Shown here piece by piece: positions 1 through 5,869 of a stretch of 6,932 nucleotides of DNA; the first letter of the stretch is position 1; every line of letters starts with the position of its first letter. The position numbers and the translations under genes are program-made. The DNA lies in contig CAZLOV010000132.1 of NCBI GenBank assembly GCA_964561235.1, positions 1 through 6,932 of the forward strand, given 5' to 3'. The notes under the pieces were generated by a model that was not told the DNA's origin, ran no database searches, and saw only the letters and a list, made by a program, of their open reading frames with translations. The stretch comes from JBCBSP01 sp964561235. GTDB taxonomy: Bacteria; Pseudomonadota; Alphaproteobacteria; Caulobacterales; Maricaulaceae.

Positions 1-713
1 TCTCCGCCGTCGGCCACGAGACCGACACCACGCTGATCGACTTCGCCGCCGACCGGCGCGCGCCGACGCCTACCGGGGCCGCCGAGATCGCCGTGCCGGT
101 ACGCCGCGAGCTGGTCGAACGCACGCAAGACGCCGGCTCGCGCCTGCGCGGCGCGCTGTTGAGGGCGCTCGACCGCAAGCAGGCCGACCTGAAGGCCGCC
201 GCGCGCGCGCTTCCCCGCCCGGAAGCGTTGATTGCGGAGAAATCCCAGCGCTTCGACTATGTCGCCCAGCGGCTCGCCTCCGCCTTGCGCATCGGCGTCG
301 AGCGGCGGCGTTCGCGGCTCGACAGCGCGGCAGCCCGGCTGAGCGTCACCGCGATTCGGCGCGACACCGCTGAAAAGCGGCGACGCCTCGCAGAAGCCGA
401 GCGCCGGCTCGCCGCGTCCCCGCGCGCAAGCCTTGATCCGAAACGGCGGCGGCTGGAGAGCCTCGCCGCCCAACTGACCGCGCTTTCGCCCAAGGACGTG
501 CTGCGGCGCGGTTTCGCCCTGGTGCGCGACGAGACCGGCGCCCTGATCCGGCAGGCCGGCGCCGTCGCGCCGGGCGCCGGCCTTGAAATCGAGTTCTCCG
601 ACGGGCGCCTCAAGGCGACGGCGGGAGACGGTGCGACGGCCGCGCCCGCGAAACCTGCTGCGCGCAAGCCGGCCCCGCAACGCAAGCCGCCCGAACAGGG
701 CTCGCTTTTCTGA
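1..713 (+). CDS. xseA: Exodeoxyribonuclease VII large subunit, C-terminal part (5' end outside the window)
   Basis: This is the catalytic large subunit of exonuclease VII, which with XseB degrades single-stranded DNA to oligonucleotides in repair and mismatch correction. The reading frame is open from position 3 and begins with SAVGHETDTTLIDF followed by ADRRAPTPTGAAE, the hallmark active-site block of the family. Its His and Asp (GHETD) correspond to residues shown to be needed in the E. coli enzyme. After this comes a long Arg/Ala/Leu-rich helical stretch (nt 100-480), as expected for the coiled-coil region. A conserved block follows (SPKDVLRRGFALVRDETG, nt 486-539) and then an Ala/Pro/Lys-rich, probably disordered tail ending in QGSLF. 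The internal GTG at 93 is not the start, because the homology continues upstream of it. The N-terminal OB-fold and first catalytic part lie outside the window. The identification is firm. Confidence 0.96.
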   Translation, partial: SAVGHETDTTLIDFAADRRAPTPTGAAEIAVPVRRELVERTQDAGSRLRGALLRALDRKQADLKAAARALPRPEALIAEKSQRFDYVAQRLASALRIGVERRRSRLDSAAARLSVTAIRRDTAEKRRRLAEAERRLAASPRASLDPKRRRLESLAAQLTALSPKDVLRRGFALVRDETGALIRQAGAVAPGAGLEIEFSDGRLKATAGDGATAAPAKPAARKPAPQRKPPEQGSLF

Positions 714-752
714 CGCCGCGCCGGGCGCTTCAGCGTTGCGCGCCTGCGTGCT

Positions 753-769
753 AGCGTCTTGCTGACGCT
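753..769 (+). repeat. Short inverted repeat before the DUF2093 start
   Basis: AGCGTC (753-758) and GACGCT (764-769) are perfect 6-base arms around a 5-base loop, sitting directly before the ATG at 771. No T-run follows, so an intrinsic terminator for xseA is unlikely. It lies where a ribosome site for the ATG at 771 would be, and no Shine-Dalgarno-like sequence is visible there. It could influence translation of the small gene, or be chance in GC-rich DNA. Confidence 0.3.
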
Positions 770-770
770 C

Positions 771-1013
771 ATGACCGATGATCCGATGAACACCTTCGAC
801 AGAGATTTCACCGGCGAAGCCAAGCTGGACTACGGCGATGCGGACTACGTGATCCTCACGCCCGGCGCCTATGTGACCTGCGCGGTCACAGGGGAAAAGA
901 TCCCGCTGGCCAAGCTGCGCTACTGGTCGGCTGAACTGCAGGAGGCCTATCGCGACGCGGAGGCCGCCACCAAACGATGGCTCGCCGTCTACGGCGGCGC
1001 GGGAGGCTCGTGA
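771..1013 (+). CDS. DUF2093 domain protein, small conserved hypothetical
   Basis: This is a small protein of unknown function, 80 residues from the ATG at 771 or 75 from the ATG at 786. The core (GDADYVILTPGAYVTCAVTG, then EKIPLAKLRYWSAELQEAY) matches the DUF2093 pattern as I know it from Alphaproteobacteria: a short beta-rich segment, one CAVTG-type turn containing a Cys, and a conserved LRYWS-x-x-x-QEAY block. Such genes are commonly found next to xseA. No signal peptide or membrane segment is visible, so it is probably cytoplasmic. The start is uncertain. A TTG at 759 is also in frame, but homology begins near MNTFDRDF, so 771 or 786 is more likely. The stop overlaps the next start as TGATG, which suggests translational coupling to the M23 gene. 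The function is not known and I do not infer one. Confidence 0.85.
   Translation: MTDDPMNTFDRDFTGEAKLDYGDADYVILTPGAYVTCAVTGEKIPLAKLRYWSAELQEAYRDAEAATKRWLAVYGGAGGS
1001..1006 (+). promoter_or_regulatory. Ribosome binding site of the M23 gene
   Basis: GGGAGG lies 6 bases before the ATG at 1013, inside the end of the DUF2093 gene. Its position selects 1013 over the upstream in-frame ATG at 977 as the start of the peptidase gene. Confidence 0.7.
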
Positions 1014-1825
1014 TGCTTGGCGTATTGGTTCTGGCGCTGCTGTCCGCGCAGGCCCCAGGTGCGGATTTCTCCTGCGAGGGGCGCCACGTGCAGGGCGCGG
1101 TTCTGGTCTGCAAGACCCGGCCGGGCGCGACGGTGCGGATCGACGGACTGGAAGCGCGCGCGGACGCGTCCGGGTTCGTGGTGATCGGTCATGACCGCGA
1201 TGCGGAGCCGGAAGCGCTCATCGAGGTGCTTGACGGGGACGCGATCGTCCATACAGGGCTCGTCAGCGTCGAGCAGCGCCAATACGACATCCAGCGGATC
1301 GAGGGCGTGCCGCCGCAATTCGTCAACCCGCCCGAGGAGACGCTTGCACGCATCCGCGCGGAAGGCGCCGTCAAGCGCGCAGCCTATGAGAGCCAGTGGA
1401 CAGGGACGGGCTTTCTCGACGGCTTCGCCATGCCGCTCGAAGGCCGCGTGACGGGCGTCTACGGCTCGCAGCGCTTCTATAATGGCGAACCGCGCCGGCC
1501 TCATTACGGCATCGACATAGCAGCAGCCGGCGGCACGCCGGTGCGCGCGCCGGCCTCGGGCGTGGTCACGCTGGCGGATGAGGACATGTATTACGAAGGC
1601 GGCCTGATCTTCATCGATCACGGCCAGGGCCTGACGAGCGCCTTCCTGCACCTCTCAGAGATCGCCGTGGAGGTTGGCCAGCAGGTCGCCCAGGGCGAGG
1701 TGATCGGCGCTGTCGGCGCGGGCGGACGGTCCACCGGCGCCCATCTGGACTGGCGCATCAAATGGCGCGACCGCTATATCGACCCGTCGTTGAGCCTCGA
1801 GCTCGATCCTCAGCGGATCCGGTAG
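1013..1825 (+). CDS. Exported M23-family (LytM/lysostaphin-fold) peptidase-like protein
   Basis: The 270-residue protein belongs to the M23 zinc endopeptidases, which cut peptide cross-links in peptidoglycan or, when degenerate, regulate amidases. Residues 1-17 (MLGVLVLALLSAQAPGA) form a short signal peptide, so it acts in the periplasm. A small N-terminal domain follows, with a Cys pair (C21, C33) that could form a disulfide. The M23 core begins near residue 137 and includes GVYGSQR, RRPHYGIDIA (zinc ligands H164 and D168), GTPVRAPASGVV, and FLHLSE (H213, the usual catalytic His). The last motif reads TGAHLDWR, so the usual HxH is H244-L-D246. I recall HLDW in related proteobacterial M23 proteins, so this may be a subfamily trait and not damage. 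The start at 1013 is preferred over 977 because of the ribosome site, the TGATG overlap and the clean signal peptide. The 3' end overlaps the convergent acyltransferase gene by 16 bases. Confidence 0.92.
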   Translation: MLGVLVLALLSAQAPGADFSCEGRHVQGAVLVCKTRPGATVRIDGLEARADASGFVVIGHDRDAEPEALIEVLDGDAIVHTGLVSVEQRQYDIQRIEGVPPQFVNPPEETLARIRAEGAVKRAAYESQWTGTGFLDGFAMPLEGRVTGVYGSQRFYNGEPRRPHYGIDIAAAGGTPVRAPASGVVTLADEDMYYEGGLIFIDHGQGLTSAFLHLSEIAVEVGQQVAQGEVIGAVGAGGRSTGAHLDWRIKWRDRYIDPSLSLELDPQRIR

Positions 1826-2712
1826 ACTTCCTTGCCGAAACGCCGGTGGACCCAGAACCATTGGGCGGGCGCTTCCCGAACGCGATCCTCGACGAAACGA
1901 TTGATGCGCATCACCGTCTCGAACACGGCTTCAGCCCGGTCGGGACCCTCGGAGATTTCAATCGGGGCGTGATAGCGCACCACATGGCGCACGCCCTCGA
2001 CGCGGCGCACGCTCATCGGCACCAGCGGCGCGCCGTGCTTCATCGCCAGACGCGTCGGGCCGGAGGCGGTCATCGCATCGCGGCCGAAGAGGGGCGCGGC
2101 GACGCCGTCATTCATCTTCTGATCGTTCATGAGCGCTACGGAATCCCCCGCCTTGAGCGCCTTGAGCACCTCTTTGGCGCCATCGCCGCCCTTGGGGGCC
2201 AGAATGCGGATGCCATAGGCCTGGCGCTGCTCGATGATGCGCCGGTCGATCAGCGGGTTGTTCGCGTGGCGGTAGGTCACCCGCGTTCCGGGCAGATCGC
2301 GGCACAGCACCGCCGCCATCAGCTCCCAGTTGGCGAAATGACCGGAAATGAAGATCGCCGGCTTGCCGCTCGCCTTGACCGCCTCGACATATTCGCGGCC
2401 CTCAACCTCGACATGACCGGTTCCGGGCGTGAGGTCGAAGAGATGCGTGTTGGGAAACTCGCCCGCAAGCCGTCCGAAATTGTCCCACATGCGCACCAGC
2501 AACTGGTCGATCTCGCGACGGTGCGCTTCGGGAAAGGCGATCTGCATGTTCACGCGCGCAATGTGATGGGTGCGCGTGCGCGGCCCCAGCGCCTTGAAGA
2601 GCGCCGCGCCCGCATCGCTTGCGCCTTCAAGGCTCATCGCGCGAAACGCCGCCTGGTAGCCGTCCCAGGCCAGCGCCTCGCCACGCCATCCCGCTTGTTG
2701 CAACATGCTCAT
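1810..2712 (-). CDS. lpxL: LpxL/HtrB-family lipid A late acyltransferase
   Basis: This is an inner-membrane-associated acyltransferase predicted to add a secondary fatty acyl chain to the Kdo-lipid A precursor, using acyl-ACP. The sequence AIFISGHFANWELMA carries the HX4E motif (H and E 5 residues apart), the catalytic signature of this family. Other family features are the NFGRLAGEFP block near the N-terminus, ALMNDQKMNDG in the middle, FGRDAMTASGPTRLA, and a C-terminal QWFWVHRRF. The length of 300 residues fits the family. The ATG at 2712 is chosen because it overlaps the lpxK stop as ATGA. An in-frame GTG at 2724 would add four residues. There is no clear hydrophobic anchor at the N-terminus, unlike E. 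coli LpxL. The sequence alone does not decide between LpxL- and LpxM-type specificity or chain length, so the symbol is a family-level label. It is the last gene of the cluster and follows lpxK, a logical order for lipid A assembly. Confidence 0.92.
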   Translation of the reverse strand: MSMLQQAGWRGEALAWDGYQAAFRAMSLEGASDAGAALFKALGPRTRTHHIARVNMQIAFPEAHRREIDQLLVRMWDNFGRLAGEFPNTHLFDLTPGTGHVEVEGREYVEAVKASGKPAIFISGHFANWELMAAVLCRDLPGTRVTYRHANNPLIDRRIIEQRQAYGIRILAPKGGDGAKEVLKALKAGDSVALMNDQKMNDGVAAPLFGRDAMTASGPTRLAMKHGAPLVPMSVRRVEGVRHVVRYHAPIEISEGPDRAEAVFETVMRINRFVEDRVREAPAQWFWVHRRFGKEVYRIR

Positions 2713-3713
2713 GACGGGGCGCACTCAAGACAGGCTTCGAGCAGCGCGTCCAGCCGCGCGGGTTCGTGAAACACCGCGCGGACGGGAAACACCGCCGTTT
2801 CCGCGCGCATGTCCGGCGGCAGGCGGGCGAAATCCTTCTCCGTGGTGACGAGCCGGGCGCCATGGGCGTCCGCCGCGCGCTTGAGCGCGGCAAGGTCCCC
2901 TGGTGTGAAGGCGTGGTGGTCGGGGAAGGCGGCGCATTCGGCGAGATCGCCGCCGGCCGCGGTCAGGGTGTCGAAGAATTTCTGCGGCCGGCCGATCCCC
3001 GCGAAGGCGAAAAGCCGGCCCGCCGGCGGCGGCTCGCTGGGCTCGAGCCGGGCTGTCAGCACGGGCTTTTCGAGCCCGTCAAGGCCAAGCCGCCGCATGG
3101 CCGCGGCTGCGGTCTCCGGCGGCGTCATCAGGATCACGGCGTCGGCGCGGGCGAGCCCGGCCGCGACCGGTTCGCGCAAGGGACCGGCTGGGAAGACCCG
3201 CCCGGCGCCCCAGCCGGCCTCGGCGTCGACGACGACGAGGGACAGATCCTTGTGCAGCGCCGGGTTCTGATGGCCGTCGTCCATGACGATGACATCGGCG
3301 CCCTGCGCTTCAGCGAGGGCTGCGCCCTCGGGGCGGTTGCGCGCGACGACGACCTGATGGCTGCGGCTGAGCATGAGCGGCTCGTCGCCGACATCGCGGG
3401 CGCCATGCCGCAACGGATCCACCCGCAAAGGGCCTTTCTCGCGCCCGCCATGGCCGCGCGACAGCGCAAACGGCGTGCGCTTCATCTCGCCAAGCCGCTC
3501 CAGAACGGCCGCCGTCACCGGCGTCTTGCCGGTTCCGCCCAGCGTGAGATTGCCTACACAGATCACCGGAACACCCGCGCGCACGGGCTGCGTGCGCCGG
3601 ATGCGCCGCGCGGCCGCCGCGGCATAGAGCGCGCCGAGCGGCGTGAGGAGCGCGCGCACGAGACGCGAGGAGCCGCGCGGGGCGTCCGCATCCCAGAAGG
3701 CGGGCGGGCGCAT
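2709..3713 (-). CDS. lpxK: Tetraacyldisaccharide 4'-kinase
   Basis: LpxK phosphorylates the 4' position of the tetraacyl disaccharide 1-phosphate with ATP to give lipid IVA, at the cytoplasmic face of the inner membrane. The 334-residue protein opens with FWDADAPRGSSRLVRALLTP, a typical LpxK N-terminus with a membrane-associated helix. The P-loop is GNLTLGGTGKTP (residues 54-65). It is followed by LSRGHGG (85-90), VMDDGHQN (143-150), AGPLREP (176-182), FAFAGIGRPQKFF (235-247), FPDHHAFT (263-270) and VTTEKDFARL (289-298), all in the family's order. The ATG at 3713 is preferred because a perfect AGGAGG lies 9 bases upstream and homology starts there. An in-frame ATG at 3743 lies inside kdtA and upstream of that ribosome site. 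The gap to kdtA is only 4 bases and the 3' end overlaps the acyltransferase gene by ATGA. The identification is firm. Confidence 0.96.
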   Translation of the reverse strand: MRPPAFWDADAPRGSSRLVRALLTPLGALYAAAAARRIRRTQPVRAGVPVICVGNLTLGGTGKTPVTAAVLERLGEMKRTPFALSRGHGGREKGPLRVDPLRHGARDVGDEPLMLSRSHQVVVARNRPEGAALAEAQGADVIVMDDGHQNPALHKDLSLVVVDAEAGWGAGRVFPAGPLREPVAAGLARADAVILMTPPETAAAAMRRLGLDGLEKPVLTARLEPSEPPPAGRLFAFAGIGRPQKFFDTLTAAGGDLAECAAFPDHHAFTPGDLAALKRAADAHGARLVTTEKDFARLPPDMRAETAVFPVRAVFHEPARLDALLEACLECAPS

Positions 3714-3717
3714 CGCC

Positions 3718-5004
3718 TCAGTCCTCCTGTGCGGCGGGCGCATCCAGCAGGTTGAGCAGCGCCTCCACGGTTGTCTCCAGCGCGCCGCCGGAGAGCGTCG
3801 TGAGCGCCCGCTCGGCGCGCGCGACCATGTCTTCGGCTGCGCGCGCCCGGATTACGGCCTCCGCGATCGCCTCAGGGGCCTCGGCGACCAGCCGCGCGTT
3901 CTCCCGGTCGTAGGCGGCGTAGACCTCTGCGAAGCTCTCCACGTGCGGGCCTGAAACGACCGCAGCGCCCGCGCGGGTGGCCTCGACCGGATTATGACCG
4001 CCGATGCCCGGCTTCAGGCTGCCCGCGATGAAGGCCGCCGGAGACAGCGCATACCAGAGCGGGGTTTCGCCCAGCGTGTCGGCGAGCCAGACCTCTTCGC
4101 CGCCGTCGGGCGCGTCGTGTGCGGCGCGGCGCGCATAGGAGACGCCGGCTTCGTGAAGGATGGACCCGACGGCGAGCCCGCGCTCGGGATGGCGCGGCAC
4201 GAGGATCATCAGCGCGTCAGGGCGTTCGCGGCGGATAAGCGCATGAGCGGCGATGAGGGTCTCCTCCTCGCCGGGATGCGTGCTGACGGCGGCCCAGACG
4301 AAACGGTCGCCGACAGCCTCGCGCGCCGCCTCGAGCGCGGCCGGATCGGGCGGGGCGGGCGCGGCTTCAAGCTTCAGATTGCCCGGACGATGCACGGGCA
4401 GCGGCGTCAGCGCCTGAAGGCCCGCTTCGGTGCGCGCGTCGGCTGCGCCGATCCAGTCGAAGCAGGCCAGAAGCCAGCCTGCGCTTTCGCCGACGCGCGC
4501 CCAGCCCTTCAGCGAGCGTTCGTTCATGCGCGCATTGACGAGCGCAAGGCGCGCGCCGGAATCATTGGCTTCAAGGATGAGGTTGGGCCAGAGCTCGCTC
4601 TCGACGAAAACGGCGAGATCGGGCCGCCAGTGCGCAATGAAGCGCCGGGCCCAGTTCGGCTTGTCGACAGGGACGTACTGGTGGAACCGCGAGCGGGTGG
4701 CGCGGCGCGCGATGAGCTGAGCGCTCGTACCGGTGCCGGACGTCATCAGCACCCACACGTCTTCGCGCCGCGCCTGCAGGGCGTCGGCGAGGGAAAGCGC
4801 GACAAGGCTCTCGCCCACGCTGGCGGCGTGCAGCCATATGAGCGGCCCGTGCGGGCGCGCCCTGGACGCGACGCCGCGGCGCTCGGCGAGACGTTCGGCG
4901 TCCTCCTTGCCCCGGCGCGCGCGCGCCGCCAGCACGGGCCGGGCGACGGGGCCGAGCGCGCCGGACAGCGCGCGATAGGCGCGAAGCGCGGGCGGCAGCG
5001 TCAT
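3718..5004 (-). CDS. kdtA: 3-deoxy-D-manno-octulosonic acid (Kdo) transferase
   Basis: KdtA (WaaA) transfers Kdo from CMP-Kdo to lipid IVA at the cytoplasmic face of the inner membrane. At 428 residues it has the usual length for this GT-B-fold enzyme. The N-terminal half contains LIWLHAASVGE (residues 55-65), whose Glu is the catalytic base in characterised homologues. It also has TSGTGTSAQL (88-97), YVPVDKP (110-116) and VESELWPN (134-141). The C-terminal CMP-Kdo half contains STHPGEEE (241-248), LVPRHPERG (268-276), LADTLGE (307-313), and GGHNPVEA (335-342). All key motifs are intact. The ATG at 5004 overlaps the upstream stop as ATGA, with GGAG 8 bases before it. Whether it adds one or two Kdo residues cannot be read from the sequence. 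It sits between DUF374 and lpxK, an order found in other Alphaproteobacteria. Confidence 0.96.
   Translation of the reverse strand: MTLPPALRAYRALSGALGPVARPVLAARARRGKEDAERLAERRGVASRARPHGPLIWLHAASVGESLVALSLADALQARREDVWVLMTSGTGTSAQLIARRATRSRFHQYVPVDKPNWARRFIAHWRPDLAVFVESELWPNLILEANDSGARLALVNARMNERSLKGWARVGESAGWLLACFDWIGAADARTEAGLQALTPLPVHRPGNLKLEAAPAPPDPAALEAAREAVGDRFVWAAVSTHPGEEETLIAAHALIRRERPDALMILVPRHPERGLAVGSILHEAGVSYARRAAHDAPDGGEEVWLADTLGETPLWYALSPAAFIAGSLKPGIGGHNPVEATRAGAAVVSGPHVESFAEVYAAYDRENARLVAEAPEAIAEAVIRARAAEDMVARAERALTTLSGGALETTVEALLNLLDAPAAQED
3723..3728 (-). promoter_or_regulatory. Ribosome binding site of lpxK
   Basis: On the minus strand this reads AGGAGG, 9 bases before the lpxK ATG at 3713, and it is embedded in the last codons of kdtA. 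It decides the start between 3713 and 3743, and it implies that lpxK recruits ribosomes itself within the polycistronic transcript. Confidence 0.75.
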
Positions 5005-5774
5005 GCGGCCCGCTCCGCCGCCGGCTTGGGCGCGCGCCTCGGCTCGGCGGGCTCGATCAGCGGGCCGCCGCAGGCCAGATCCGCTTCCTGGGTGGCGGCG
5101 TTAAGGCGCCGCTCGAATTCCGCACGCAGCAATTCAAGGTCATCCGGGTTCGCCTCGCGCGGCACATGCATCGGCTCGACATAGATCAGGACGCCGCGGG
5201 AGAACGGCAGCGGCAGCACGAAGCGGTCCCAGGACCTGAAAACGATTTTCCACCGGGTCGACCAGGAAAACCCGATCAGCGGCGCGCCGGTCGCCTGCGC
5301 CAGCTTGAGCGCGCCCAGCGTCATGCGCATCCGGGGCCCGCGCGGACCGTCCGGGGTGATCGCCATGCAGCCGCCGTTCTTCACGTGCCGCGTCATCTCG
5401 CGAAAGGCCGCCATGCCGCCCTTTTGCGCGCCTTCGCCGCTGCGCTTGGGATTGCGGCTTGAGCCCCGGATAACGCTGACGGAATGCATCGCGGTGATCT
5501 TGGCGACCAGATCGCCCTCGCGCGAGCGCGAGATGAGGATGGCGGGCGGCTGCTTTTTCGGCGCGTGGGTCAGCGACCAGCCTGCGATCGTCTCCAGGAT
5601 GCGCGCATGCCAGACGCAGCCCACGACGCCGTCGCCCGACGCCCAGACCGGCTCGATCCGTTCGCGCCCGCACACCTCCCAGCGGGTGGTGTGCTTGACC
5701 AGGCTCATGAGCCCCGCCACGAGCGCCGCGACGAGGTATTGAACCGGAGCTGAGAAGAGCACGGCCTTGACCAT
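5001..5774 (-). CDS. DUF374 lysophospholipid acyltransferase (LPLAT) family protein
   Basis: This 257-residue protein of the DUF374 branch of the LPLAT superfamily is predicted to transfer an acyl chain to a lipid or lipid A substrate at the inner membrane. A hydrophobic N-terminal segment (VQYLVAALVAGLMSLVK, residues 11-27) could anchor it. Family motifs in order are GCVWHARIL (52-60, with the candidate catalytic His 56), LISRSREGDLVAK (80-92), VIRGSS (101-106), ITPDGPRGPRMRM (139-151), and FRSWDRFVLPLPFSRG (179-194). The C-terminus is Pro/Ala/Glu-rich and probably flexible. The ATG at 5774 is preferred. A TTG at 5810 is in frame, but it has no ribosome site and lies upstream of the family's usual N-terminus. 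It is the first gene of the lipid A cluster and overlaps kdtA by ATGA. A role as a late lipid A acyltransferase is an inference from context and superfamily. Phospholipid acylation is the alternative. Confidence 0.9.
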   Translation of the reverse strand: MVKAVLFSAPVQYLVAALVAGLMSLVKHTTRWEVCGRERIEPVWASGDGVVGCVWHARILETIAGWSLTHAPKKQPPAILISRSREGDLVAKITAMHSVSVIRGSSRNPKRSGEGAQKGGMAAFREMTRHVKNGGCMAITPDGPRGPRMRMTLGALKLAQATGAPLIGFSWSTRWKIVFRSWDRFVLPLPFSRGVLIYVEPMHVPREANPDDLELLRAEFERRLNAATQEADLACGGPLIEPAEPRRAPKPAAERAA

Positions 5775-5869
5775 GAGCGCCTTGCTTCCCGAGACCGGCG
5801 CGCGCGTCAAGCCGCGCGGGCACCGGGGCCGCCTTGCCAGCGACCCGTCCCTCTTCTAAGCCCGCGCGG
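5775..5869. promoter_or_regulatory. Divergent intergenic region, likely promoter zone for the lipid A cluster and the phosphatase gene
   Basis: These 95 bases separate the DUF374 and phosphatase genes, which point away from each other. Within the window they are the only stretch that can hold a promoter for the minus-strand cluster. On the minus strand TTGACG (5810-5805) resembles an alphaproteobacterial -35 box, but the hexamer 17 bases on (AAGCAA) is a poor -10. On the plus strand TTGCCA (5834-5839) with TCTAAG (5855-5860) at 15-base spacing is a weak candidate that would give an almost leaderless transcript. A 10-base inverted repeat (5812-5821 and 5860-5869) also lies here. The promoter role is inferred from gene arrangement, and the boxes are weak. 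Confidence 0.35.

Noticed and set aside
977..1012. Upstream ATG at 977 as the M23 start
   Set aside because: It would place an Arg-rich extension before the signal peptide inside the DUF2093 gene. The GGGAGG site and TGATG overlap favour 1013.
1013..1075. Lipoprotein signal in the M23 protein because of Cys 21
   Set aside because: The residues before the Cys are DFS, without the Leu at -3 that a lipobox needs, and a second Cys (33) suggests a disulfide pair.
1762..2769. Long plus-strand open frame opposite the LpxL-family gene
   Set aside because: It lies antisense to a gene with clear family motifs, has low-complexity His/Arg/Ala-rich composition and matches no family I know. Long antisense frames are expected at this GC content.
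2766..3755. Long plus-strand open frame opposite lpxK
   Set aside because: It is an antisense shadow of lpxK, whose P-loop and other motifs are intact on the minus strand. No ribosome site or recognisable domain supports it.
3994..5184. 396-residue plus-strand open frame opposite kdtA and part of DUF374
   Set aside because: It spans the antisense of two well-supported genes and their ATGA junction. Its length reflects the rarity of stop codons in GC-rich DNA.
5001..5774. Calling the DUF374 gene plsC or a second lpxL
   Set aside because: It lacks the HX4D/E block of those families. Its WHARIL, TPDGPRGPR and SWDRF motifs fit DUF374 instead.
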